NCBI GenBank assembly: GCA_003024985.2
Contig: PXIH01S0009499.1
From: Euperipatoides rowelli
Taxonomy: Eukaryota; Onychophora; Udeonychophora; Euonychophora; Peripatopsidae
Direction: 5' to 3' (one strand)
DNA length: 14,783 bases
Below, one piece after another: positions 1 to 8,120 of this stretch. Each line of letters starts with the position of its first letter. Position 1 is the first letter of the stretch. Below the pieces are notes generated by a model. It was not told the DNA's origin and did no database searches. It saw only the letters and a program-made list of their open reading frames with translations. Both the position numbers and the translations under genes were made by a program.

Positions 1-600
1 ACACTAACATCTGGCAACATGAATTTCTTTATAGTTTAGGGTCTCAAGTATACAGATCGCCATACAGAATGAGGTCCTCATATTTTGCATACTCAAATAC
101 CCCTGGCTCCTGCACTATTTAAAAAAGGTGAGGAAACCTTTAGTCAATTATAATATTAAGATTGTTGAGTAAAATAATGGGATTTATTTTTTTTACAATA
201 ATTTCGCTAAATATTTAAGTTATGTTGAAAGTTAAACTGCTTTTAAAAAATTTTAAATTATAGAAATATTTCATAAACTTGAAAATACAAATTTAAAACA
301 ATAACTTAAGCTGACAAATTATATTTGAATAGTGGAAATACCGGCACAAGAAAACGAGTTTAGTGCAATGCGATTATCTTAAAATATAATATTTTGTTCA
401 ATATACTAGGAAATGATTTGACAGTACTGTTCTTTAAAAATAATAATGTAGAAAAATACCAGCATGAGTTTCTTGATTGTGGGCTGAAAGGGNACAACCC
501 AAAACAATTAATTACAAAATTACCAATATTTTTAATTTTTAGTTTAATTAGGTTATTATCCATTCAATATGTATGACCACTAGTAGCCTATGTAAAATTG
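1..600. other. AT-rich non-coding stretch, nothing recognised
   Basis: Low-complexity A/T-rich DNA with scattered poly-A and poly-T runs. Two overlapping open frames of about 60 codons (360-563 minus and 394-576 plus) lie antisense to each other, cross an N at 493, and have no protein-like composition or motif. I read both as chance frames. No splice-bounded exon, RNA gene or repeat was recognised. Confidence 0.6.
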
Positions 601-602
601 AC

Positions 603-1120
603 CTCCCCCCCTCCAATTAAAAAAAAAATTTCGGTTGTAATCATTTAATTTTAAAGTTATTAGAATTTTTTTTATATGGAGGGCTAACCTCACAGCAGTG
701 TCCACCCCCCCCCCCATCATTTCTTACATTTTATACGCTATGTCTACCATTAGATTGTACTTCATTGGTACTTTATTGAACCATCAAAATAATCGTATTA
801 ACTCACATTTTTAGAAATTTAAATTTTAAATATGAGGTGGGGGGGGGGGGGAGAGGGAGACTTCACACAGCCCCCCCTACCCCAATTCTTCATACTTTAT
901 GTCTATCATTCGATTGCGATTCGTTATTACTTCATTGTATCTATCAAAATAAATGTACTCACACAGATTTTCAGAAAATTGAATTTATAATATGTGGAGG
1001 GGGGGGGGACTTTGCACAACCCCATCCCATTTCATATTTTATGTCTACCATTACATTGTATTTTGTTAATACATTGTACTATCAAAATAAATGTACTCGC
1101 TTACATTTTCAGAAAATGAT
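603..1120. repeat. Degenerate minisatellite, about three units with poly-G/poly-C blocks
   Basis: Units start near 675, 831 and 991. Each has the same order: TATGNGGNGG leading into a G-rich run, a CACA/CAGC spacer, a C-rich run, a phrase close to TTTATGTCTACCATT, then ATCAAAATAAATGTACTC and TTTTCAGAAAATT. The phrase TATGTCTAYCATT recurs at 739, 898 and 1040, so spacing is 159 and then 142 bp. A more decayed partial unit with C7 and a TGGAGGG block lies at 603-685. The longest homopolymers are C11 at 705-715, G13 at 839-851 and G10 at 999-1008. The open frame at 837-1142 is only the repeat read through: its protein repeats YQNKCT twice, in step with the DNA units. It is therefore not called as a gene. 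Confidence 0.8.
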
Positions 1121-1470
1121 GAGGGAGGCAAGGGAAGTGTGATAAGTAAAGGAAGAGGAGAAAGTGGAAGGGGATGACAGTAGTTATCATTTTTGACAGA
1201 CAGTATTAAAAGGGAATGCTTATTAACTAGTCCTTTCATGCCTGACACTTAAATTTTTATGGTATTAAAAACTACACATATTGTCCCTGGGGAGGAGGGG
1301 GGGATGGGGGCAGTAAGTGGTAGCAGCATTGGACTTTGGAGTTCCAGAAGCTCTACTGTGTCCAGGACGATGCTCAGCAAAGGCACTTTGATGGCGAAAT
1401 TTTTGAGAAAAAGTTTTTTTTTTTGGACAAAATTAGAACAAGAATTAAAGATATGAAATTAAGAATTTTT
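1121..1470. other. Purine-rich, locally GC-richer stretch, no gene called
   Basis: From about 1117 to 1180 the plus strand is almost all A and G. 1285-1400 is clearly less AT-rich than its surroundings. An open frame (1259-1456, plus) spans the second part and its minus-strand complement is also open over much of that span. Neither translation shows a domain I recognise, and there is no convincing donor or acceptor pair. It could be a decayed repeat or exon; the sequence alone does not decide. Confidence 0.35.
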
Positions 1471-1985
1471 TAAATGATATTTAAGGAAGACGTCAGAAAT
1501 TCCAATGGACTAAACTATGGCTTCTTAAACTTTTTCAATCACAACCATTTTCACCCGGGAAATTTTTATGCAAAACGGGATTGCCACCCCAAATATATAG
1601 TAGGTATACAAATCAAAAATTTACTTATGATGAATCATAAAGAAATTTATTTTAAAATAAGTTTTGATATACATACTGTATATTTTTACTATTTATTAAA
1701 GACGAAAGCAAATTTGCACGCTAATGATTCGACACGACATAATTTCCTGTCATATTAGGTGTACTATAATCTGGTAAGCCTAACAAAGGCTCTGCAGCAT
1801 TATCAACAGTATTTTTACCTTTTCTTTCTAAACTTAGCCACTTATCCATAACCAAAAATATTAAAACTTTACATGTACATTTAAAACACTGCAATTTATA
1901 ACATAATTATAATAGTCTAGAACCTGAGCCGACAACGTGTTTCTAGCAGCAGCATTCGTTGGCGTTGTGAAACAGGCACAGTACA
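1471..1985. other. AT-rich non-coding stretch
   Basis: The plus-strand frame at 1474-1758 (94 codons) is the longest here. It is rich in N, F, H, Y and K as expected from AT-rich DNA and has no recognisable motif. 1921-1985 is somewhat GC-richer but shows nothing identifiable. Confidence 0.5.
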
Positions 1986-1990
1986 AACTG

Positions 1991-2206
1991 ACGAGCGGTT
2001 AAAAACTTGGAACTGTTATTCCTCTTTTCTGTTTCGCAGTAGCCTTTTTTTGTTGTTGTTTACAGTCCTAACCTTACCACAACCCTGAACCCTAACTCCA
2101 ACTANTCAAAATCTAGTAATGACGTCATATTATTTGATTGATACAAATTATACCATTAATTAATTAATCTACAGTAACGTAAAACTAATGATGTTTAACC
2201 GCTTGT
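1991..2206. repeat. Candidate foldback/MITE-like element
   Basis: ACGAGCGGTTAAAAAC at 1991-2006 is nearly the reverse complement of GTTTAACCGCTTGT at 2193-2206. The shared core TTTAACCGCTYGT differs at one position, and the arms are about 190 bp apart. Outside the arms, similarity continues weakly (CAAACTG on the left, AGTTTG on the right). The loop contains one copy of the dispersed CCTAACC-type repeat. No clear target-site duplication was found, so calling it an element is an inference. Confidence 0.35.
2060..2104. repeat. Dispersed CCTAACC-type repeat, copy 1
   Basis: The core reads TCCTAACCTTACCACAAC followed by CCTGAACCCTAACTCC. It is nearly the same as 7195-7239 and weaker at 4025-4065. 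An N at 2105 sits exactly at its right edge. It resembles short interspersed-element or MITE sequence rather than a telomeric array, because the CCTAA words are not in a regular period. Confidence 0.65.
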
Positions 2207-2209
2207 GTT

Positions 2210-4020
2210 ATTTAGTTTGTTTGTTAAATTTTTTTTTCAAATAAATATGCCAAATAATTACTGTTTCTTTTGTTTTTCCATACCAAAATAGAAAGATACC
2301 ATCGAGGATTAACTAGCGTTACTAGCGTTGCGTTTGGCGAATCTCATGTAAAACTAAGTGCTTTTAAAAAAATAATCAACCCCTGCTTGTCACCGTGACA
2401 ATTTTTAAAGCAAGCTCTATATTTTTTTCTATTAAAAACAACTGAAACTCAACATGAACACAGAAAATCCACCACAATTTTTAGTGTAGCACATCCAATT
2501 GAAACCTATGTGTTTTAAAAAACCCACCACTTCTGCCTCACAAAAGATGACCGTTCCCTGACATCTTGTGACTTACGCTAATTGCAGTCACTGACAGTCC
2601 GGATATTTTTAAGTCAATGGTTTGTGATGGATCTGATGGCTTCTGTGACAATTTAACTAATGAACAGTTTTCACATTCCAAAAACTTTATATTTTTTTAT
2701 TACATCCAAATCCTCTTACTTAACTTTTATTTAACATCTTATGTATATAGTCAATATTGTGTCCACATCTTTCATGCATTGTTTGCTATTAAATTCATTT
2801 CGATCTCTTCCAGTATATGCATATTGTGAATCATTAACTTTAACTATATACTGTACATATTATTATTTTTCCACTGGCCTTTGCTATAATTTTCCCTTGT
2901 TTATTACTTTATAGTTGCACCATTGTTATCAAGTTATCAAGTTATCATGATTTCAGGATCTTCATTCTGATGATATAAAATTTATTTAATTTCCCTGTCT
3001 ATAAGTTCTATAACTGATAATAGTTTTGGTGGCAGAACTACAGAATAACCCAGAATGAAAGAAAATAGTCCCATCTATTATTTAAAATAAATAAAAAAAA
3101 AATGAGTAAAAAAAGATTAAATTAACTTAATTTTAAATTTTGGGCAATTTAATATAACCCAATTTACTAAATTTTGGCAACGGAACATAAAAACATTATT
3201 ATAATAGACCCAACGCCTATGTTTATAACTATTGTCTATAATCAAATAACCCATGCCGTCACCAGTCATGGAAGTAGGCTACTAATAACTGTCTCAAAAC
3301 TGAGCTGAAGTTACTACCATCATCTAAAAAGTGGTTCCAAATCCATTAACTGTATATTAATGTAAATTTCTTACTATCCCAATTCAATTAACTTCAATAT
3401 AAATTAATTTTAAAATTACAGCAAGTCCAGAATTATAATCTACTAAAAGTCTACATTTTATAAACATAGTATTGCTAATAAACTAATATTGTCATTTTGG
3501 TAACTTGATTTAACCTTGGGATAAACTNGCACTTTAAGTTACAAATTTATTAAAAAAAAACACAATGGTTTAAAAATGATAACAAATAATAAAAATTCAT
3601 TTATCCTCTGAATAAATCAAAACATTTTTTTTTAATTTCGGCATATTTTTATAAGGGGTAGACTACTCTCGTTGTGCACAATTATAGTGGAAATGCAAAG
3701 ACAGAAAAAAAAAATGGAGAACACAATTTTTTGTCACATGCTCTAATTACCAGACATGACTATGCAGTATTTATAATTTGTAATATGGCAACTTAACTCG
3801 ATATCATGAATTTTTATTTAAAAAATAAAAATCTTTTCATTGTTTAATAGGTTTAATGTTGCAAACTGCATAAAATACAAAGAAAGCTTTGCTCGATGCC
3901 AAAGACAGATCTGTGATGTCACCCATAATCTTTATTCGAAACAACCGATGGTGTATGAATTCATGTCATAGGGTTACAAAGGCTCAGTTATCTTATATTT
4001 TTTCAGCTTCTAACTTTTTT
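2210..4020. other. AT-rich intergenic or intronic DNA, nothing recognised
   Basis: Long stretch without a supported gene. Frames at 2617-2829 and 3889-4116 (plus) are short, AT-driven in composition and without motifs. An N lies at 3528. I saw no tRNA-like cloverleaf, no array and no transposon protein on either strand, though weak remnants could be missed by eye. Confidence 0.5.
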
Positions 4021-4024
4021 TTTA

Positions 4025-4108
4025 TTTACATTTCTAACCTTCATTCCAGCCTGAACCCTAAATCCTACTCGGTAATAAATAACTACACCCCAATTCTGTG
4101 CCATGTAA
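4025..4108. repeat. Dispersed CCTAACC-type repeat, copy 2
   Basis: TTTACATTTCTAACCTTC, then CCTGAACCCTAAATCC, then AACTACACCCCAATTCTG follow in the same order as 7195-7274. Similarity therefore covers about 80 bp, longer than the part shared with copy 1. Confidence 0.55.
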
Positions 4109-4213
4109 TGCTGTAGTCAAATTAACCATTTTATAAATTTAATATATTTTTTTGTCAGCCTGGATGCTAATCAAGCATTGAATTCAAGAATACACTAATG
4201 TGAATTATATTTA

Positions 4214-4827
4214 CAGAACATTGTTATGGTGGAACTAGAAGACTGTAATAATAGTTATAAACCTAACCAACCCCAAACCAGAACAGGCTGCAGCAACCTA
4301 TGGAGAACCTAAAACCACAGGCATGAAAATAATTCCTCATTAACACACCATACAACTTATTTAAGTGCATTCAATGATCATGCACTGAAGAAAGCGGCAC
4401 ACCAGGTACTTGATTGAGACTGAGGAGAAGAGAGCCTCCTCAGCACATGAAGTTCTGAACTATGATACCAATGAAGTTTGGTTCATAGAAGCTGGTGCAA
4501 ACAATCATCTTACTCATAACCAGAGTTCCTTACTACAATACAGAGACTTCCTTAAACCCCTAGTTATTGAGATTGTGAAAGGAGAAATGATAGACGCCAA
4601 AGGTGAAAGTTACATACATCAAATTAAAGGATTGTTTGGGAAATATTCATAAGGATCTTTAAACCAATGTTTTTGGGGTGCTTGTATCCAAGACAAATCT
4701 TATCTCAGTGGGAAGATTGTGTAGTGATCACTTCACTGTCAAATTTACCAAGGACATCTATCAACTAGCCAAAGATGGCAAATTTTACTTAACTGTAAAT
4801 TCACCTAATCAAGCAATCCTTTTTTAA
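4214..4827 (+). mobile_element. Ty1/copia-like retrotransposon fragment, copy A
   Basis: This piece is repeated at 5881-6470. Both start at AACATTGYTATGGTGGAACT and share the same order of segments. Its coding part shows the copia Pol order of aspartic protease followed by the region just before integrase. No LTRs, primer-binding site, integrase core or reverse transcriptase are seen with this copy, so it is a truncated internal fragment. The shared sequence ends near 4806. Confidence 0.8.
4392..4827 (+). pseudogene. Copia Pol remnant: protease to pre-integrase, frame-broken
   Basis: The frame 4392-4652 reads ...RYLIETEEKRASSAHE, then VWFIEAGANNHLTHNQ. This matches the copia protease motif W-x-x-D-S-G-A-(S/T)-x-H-(M/L)-T that follows the Gag zinc knuckle. 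The catalytic Asp is Glu here, and Ser is Ala. A glycine-lysine-glycine segment (IVKGEMIDAKGE) fits the next protease strand. The frame stops at 4650-4652. A second frame, 4678-4827, gives VLVSKTNLISVGRLCSDHF and VKFTKDIYQLAKDGKFYLT, which fits the conserved copia VLYVPxLxxNLLS pre-integrase segment. At least one frameshift therefore separates the two parts. The upstream zinc knuckle is not intact. The element is Ty1/copia by motif; the exact lineage is unknown. Confidence 0.8.
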
Positions 4828-4988
4828 TAACCTTGTATAAAATAGTCAGCAATATTAAAATAAGAAAATATAATGGTATGACCCAAATCTAAGTTAATAA
4901 ATAAGTCAACCCAACATTATGATAGAATTTCAAGCCAATAAATAAGTGAACAGAGTCAACATTTGAAACTAAACTTTATTCCAAAGCT

Positions 4989-5083
4989 AGTGGAAAATCT
5001 AAGTGAATATATCTTAGGGCAATCAAACTGCTGGAACAAACTTATTAATATTGAATAGAAAACACCTTATTTGTTAGGGCCTG
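4989..5083. repeat. Dispersed repeat R, first copy
   Basis: AGTGGAAAATCTAAGTGAAT, then CAATCAAACTGCTGGAACAA, then ACTTATTAATATTGAATAG, ending TTGTTAGGGCCTG. The same order is found at 7880-7974, with substitutions and small gaps. It lies about 160 bp after copia copy A. The terminal TGTTAGGGCCTG could be the start of an LTR, because copia LTRs often begin TGTT, but this is speculative. Confidence 0.65.
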
Positions 5084-5422
5084 GGAATGTATTAACATAT
5101 TTGTTCAAGACAATGTATCCCAAATGTATAAAACTTAGTTTAAATTCATCTGAATCATCTGTAAATAATTGTTTTTTATTATTATATTAATACTACAATG
5201 AAATTTTTTATAGTCTATGCCATTCTAAATATTCCCAATCACATAAATTCCAATCATATAAAATTAATCCAGTTAACAACTATGATTGTCAGAGTCTCTG
5301 CACATGGGAACAGCATTTTTTAGACATGATTATAAGTAAATAATAAGTGATTAAAAATAAAAGAAAAAATCGAATGCTTGGCTAATAGATACAACATCAA
5401 CCTTTGAATTAATTGATGGGTT
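5084..5422. other. AT-rich spacer between copia fragments
   Basis: No coding motif or repeat pair was recognised here. The minus-strand frames at 5320-5502 and 5351-5677 overlap the copia B coding remnant on the other strand and are shadows. Confidence 0.5.
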
Positions 5423-5801
5423 GATATCACTATGATCCGTAATGGAGAAAACTCCCAGATTGCCAATGGAATGGTCATCACTGGCATTGGAAGAGCTAAC
5501 ATAATAATTCCTGATTAGAGAAAAAGAAATGATTGCTATTAAGAATGTTCTAATAGCTCTGGAATTGAAGAGAAATTTGTTATCTATGAGTGTTATGATT
5601 AATAAAGTATTTGAAGTTACTTTTGGACCTGATAAATGCATAATAATAATAAAAATAAAGTCTGAAGCCATCTGCAATGGTAGGCAATATGTGATTTTTA
5701 CTCAAGATTCAATTTCAAAGCATAATGTAAAAACAGATCTATGTAGGCTAATGAGAAAAATGAAAAAAAAAAACAACAACGACAAAAGAAAAAGAGAATA
5801 G
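5423..5801 (+). pseudogene. Second copia Pol remnant (B), protease C-terminus to pre-integrase
   Basis: Frame 5423-5518 reads MIRNGENSQIANG then VITGIGRANIIIP. This fits the copia protease strand pair with a polar N-G then G-x-G. It ends at TAG 5516-5518. After a frame change, 5529-5801 reads IKNVLIALELKRNLLSMSVM, then FEVTFGPDKCIII. This matches the conserved copia NVLYVPELKRNLLSV segment and the following F-x-x-x-x-C-x-I pattern. The sequence differs clearly from copies A and A-prime in the same domain, so it comes from another copia lineage. It lies between them, in the same orientation. The tail after about 5740 is lysine-rich low complexity. No protease DSG motif, integrase or RT is visible. 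Confidence 0.75.
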
Positions 5802-5880
5802 ACATAAGAAATTATCATTACAAATATAAATTACAGATAAAATTACTATAGATATAACTAAAAAAATATAAACCAAACCA

Positions 5881-6590
5881 AACATTGCTATGGTGGAACT
5901 AAAAAACTGTAATAATAGTTATAAACCTAACCAACTTCAAACCAGAACAGGCTGCAGCACCTATGAAAGGACCAAAATCACAGGCATGAAAATAATTCTA
6001 CATTATCACACCACAGAACATATTTAAGTGCATTCAAAGATCATGCTGCTGAAGAGAGAGAGAGACCAGGCACTTTATTGATACCGAGGAAGAGATAGAA
6101 TTCTTAACACATGAATTTCTGAACAATGATTCCAACTGAGTTTGCTTCATAGATGCAGTCGTGCTGGTGCAAGCAGTCATCTTATTCCGTAACCTGAGAT
6201 CTTACTACAATATAGAGACTTCTTAAATCCCAAGTTATTGAGATAGTGAAAGGAGAAATGATAGAAGCCAAAGGGTAAAGTAACATATACATCAAATTAA
6301 AGGATTGTTTTGGAAATATTCAGAAGATGCTTTTAACCAATGTTTTTGGGGTGCCAGGATCCAAGATAAATCTTATCTCACTGTAAAATTTACCAAGGAC
6401 ATCTGTCAACTAGCCAAAGATGACAAATAACTGTAAATTCTCCTGACAATGTATTCAGTATTAGGACTGCCTCAGACACTACCAAATCTGCACTCCCAGC
6501 AGCATTCCTTCATCACTGGCACTCCAGAGTGAGACAGTGCCACATAGACCAGGTAAGGAGACTGGGCCAGAGGAACCATACTCATCCCTA
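5881..6590 (+). mobile_element. Ty1/copia-like fragment, copy A-prime, extends to the pre-integrase H-H motif
   Basis: Diverged duplicate of 4217-4806. It carries many stops and indels. About 27 bp are missing in the NLISVGRL segment relative to copy A. A short insertion disrupts the protease active-site region near 6155-6165, although the Asp codon (GAT) that copy A has lost is kept. Beyond the end of copy A, the frame from about 6430 to 6603 reads NVFSIRTASDTTKSALPAA then FLHHWHSRVRQCHIDQVRRL. This fits the WHxRLGHxxxxxxxxL pre-integrase zinc region of copia Pol, with both histidines kept. No integrase DDE core follows. At 6053-6065 the AG run replaces a shorter GAAGAAAG in copy A. Confidence 0.78.
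6053..6065. repeat. AG microsatellite inside copia copy A-prime
   Basis: Six and a half AG units. Copy A has only GAAGAAAGCGG at the same place, so the run arose after the two copies separated. Confidence 0.7.
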
Positions 6591-6603
6591 TCCATTTATA
6601 TAC

Positions 6604-6902
6604 TAATGAACGCAGGAGAAAACTGGATGACATGCCTCAACTTGGTATACTGGTAAAAGAGCATAGGATATGGAAGTCTGACATCAACACTATTAAAATA
6701 TTTAAAAGTGTCTGTTTAATGAAAAAAATAATTCTATTCCAGCTGCAGCAAGGTCACACTCCTATCAAGAAAAATCCCCTGATTCTGTAATATTATTGAG
6801 GGATTCTGAAGAAACTACCTGGCTACCCATTAAAGAAGAGAAGTAAAATCTACTAGAAGCACAGTTGGTATTTCACCCAAAAAGCTGTCCGACTAGAGCT
6901 CC
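6604..6902. other. Stretch after copia copy A-prime, no gene called
   Basis: Less AT-rich than the surroundings, with many stops in all frames. A short reading, PTRAPWCMRRS at about 6887-6920, loosely resembles the basic hinge before copia reverse transcriptase. This would imply that the integrase core was deleted, but the match is too weak to call. Confidence 0.3.
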
Positions 6903-7046
6903 ATGGTGTATGAGGAGGAGTGTTGGATTATAACATACATCATAACTGATCAGTATAAAAAGGAAATATTTTGGGTTACAGACAATTATAGGCCTATCAG
7001 TTTATTTAGAACTTATTTGTCTACTCATATGGTGCATCTTGCATAA
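6903..7046 (+). pseudogene. Short open frame with a LINE-RT-like NYRPISLF motif
   Basis: A 47-codon frame starting ATG at 6903 contains TDNYRPISLF at about residues 26-35. N-Y-R-P-I-S-L is a hallmark of non-LTR reverse transcriptases. Nothing else in the frame, or in the neighbouring frames, continues a reverse transcriptase. It may be a tiny LINE relic or chance. Confidence 0.25.
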
Positions 7047-7194
7047 TTATATTTTAAATGCCATTCAATATTTGATTTTATGATATACTGTATTAGACAA
7101 ATATTAATACTGTTTGCTAAGTTAAATAGGAGAGGTTAAAAACTGGAGATATAAATTAAATATACAATCTACATTTTGTCATGTTAATTTGTTC

Positions 7195-7274
7195 TTTACA
7201 ATCCTAACCTTACCACAATCCTGACCCTAACTCCAACTTTATATTAAAACCACTATGCCCCAACCCTATGGTGA
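7195..7274. repeat. Dispersed CCTAACC-type repeat, copy 3
   Basis: TTTACAATCCTAACCTTACC through CTGACCCTAACTCCAACT matches copy 1. The continuation CCACTATGCCCCAACC matches copy 2. It lies 36 bp before the long hairpin. Confidence 0.65.
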
Positions 7275-7310
7275 TGAAGGGTGAAATAATCTTTTTTTTT
7301 GATTGATTTC

Positions 7311-7388
7311 GTGTCTAAATACTGGCAAATATAACCGTCATGGAAGTGCTAACTTCCATGATGGTTATATTTGCCAGTATTTAGACAC
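7311..7388. repeat. Long near-perfect hairpin, 37-bp stem, 4-nt loop
   Basis: Arm 7311-7347 begins GTGTCTAAATACTGGC. Arm 7352-7388 ends GCCAGTATTTAGACAC. They are reverse complements over 37 positions with a single difference (CCGTCAT against ATGATGG), which would be a G-U pair in a plus-strand RNA. The loop is GCTA at 7348-7351. Such a young, perfect foldback fits a MITE core, a recent inverted duplication or a small-RNA hairpin. The stem is longer and the loop smaller than in a typical animal microRNA precursor. Just upstream is T9 at 7292-7300. Confidence 0.9.
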
Positions 7389-7474
7389 TTCTAGTAAAAT
7401 CAGTATAAGCAATGTTGTGATCTGACAGGAGTTGATAGAGGGCTCAGTTTTGAGTGTTGTCCTTTGGATTTATA

Positions 7475-7482
7475 GGGATATT
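7475..7482. other. Left 8-bp target-site duplication of the hAT element
   Basis: GGGATATT directly before the element. The right copy at 7804-7811 is GGGATGTT, one mismatch. Confidence 0.75.
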
Positions 7483-7803
7483 CAGTGCAGGATTTACGTA
7501 TAAGCTAAACAAGCTATAGCTTAGGGCACCCACTTTCTTGGGGGCCCCAAAAAAAATTGTCCGAGTGAGCAATTGTCATATATACTTAAATATTTTGTAT
7601 ACTGCAGCATTATTTGTCCTAATGTCGCACGTCCGGGACGTCCCATACTCTTCACCCAATTTTAAATNGAACGTTTAAAGTATATAATTTCTTTTACTAT
7701 AAACACGGGGATTCCCCTGTGTTGCTCCGCTAAACGAGCATGCGCTGACGGGGCCCCATATCTCAAATAGCTTAGGGCCTTGTCAAGTCTAAATCCCGCA
7801 CTG
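7483..7803. mobile_element. hAT-type non-autonomous element (MITE), 321 bp
   Basis: The left end is CAGTGCAGGATTTA. The right end, read on the other strand, is CAGTGCGGGATTTA, giving a 14-bp terminal inverted repeat with one mismatch. Weaker symmetry inside includes ATAGCTT and GGGGCCCC blocks on both sides. An 8-bp target duplication flanks it. CAGTG ends plus an 8-bp duplication are the hAT superfamily hallmark. No transposase is encoded, so it would have depended on an autonomous relative. Inside is the hairpin ACACGGGGATTCCCCTGTGT near 7704-7723 and a GTCCGGGAC palindrome near 7632. An N lies at 7668. It is much more GC-rich than its surroundings. Confidence 0.85.
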
Positions 7804-7811
7804 GGGATGTT
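7804..7811. other. Right 8-bp target-site duplication of the hAT element
   Basis: GGGATGTT directly after the right terminus CGCACTG; compare GGGATATT at 7475-7482. Confidence 0.75.
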
Positions 7812-7879
7812 TATGTACAAACATGTGTATCTTGGAAAGTAATAAAAAGATGTGGACTATCTTACAAATAACGTATCAT

Positions 7880-7974
7880 AGTGGAAATCTAAGTATATAT
7901 CATAATCAAACTGCTAAAACAAATTTTATTAATATTGAATGTCTGAATGAAAATCACGTTACTGTTAGGGCCTG
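7880..7974. repeat. Dispersed repeat R, second copy
   Basis: Same segment order as 4989-5083: AGTGGAAATCTAAGT, AATCAAACTGCT, TTATTAATATTGAAT, and TGTTAGGGCCTG at the end. It lies about 70 bp after the hAT element. A 59-codon plus-strand frame (7823-8002) runs through it, but the frame is broken in the first copy, so it is not called as a gene. Confidence 0.65.
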
Positions 7975-8120
7975 CTCCTCGTGTATCTCACATGACTTGT
8001 AAACATTTTTTTTTATATGAACACTACATGGGATTTTCTTTCTTTCTATGTAGTTATTAATATATTTATGTTATATCCAACGTTTATTTTGTATGCTAAA
8101 TTCAACACATAAAAATCATT
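7975..8120. other. AT-rich stretch, nothing recognised
   Basis: Poly-T and A/T-rich sequence without motif or repeat partner beyond a weak fading continuation of repeat R. Confidence 0.4.

Noticed and set aside
603-1120. CRISPR-like array
   Set aside because: Units are long and diverged, with no short constant repeat and unique spacers, and the DNA is eukaryotic.
837-1142. 101-codon plus-strand ORF as a gene
   Set aside because: It is the minisatellite read through; the protein repeats in step with the DNA unit and includes homopolymer Gly from G-runs.
1474-1758. 94-codon plus-strand ORF as a gene
   Set aside because: Composition is what AT-rich DNA gives by chance (N, F, H, Y, K), with no motif and no splice or regulatory context.
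2060-2104. Interstitial telomere repeat
   Set aside because: CCTAA words are present, but irregular in spacing and mixed with other words. The unit is repeated as a block elsewhere, not as a short tandem.
7823-8002. 59-codon plus-strand ORF across repeat R
   Set aside because: The frame is not kept in the other R copy, so there is no sign of selection on it.
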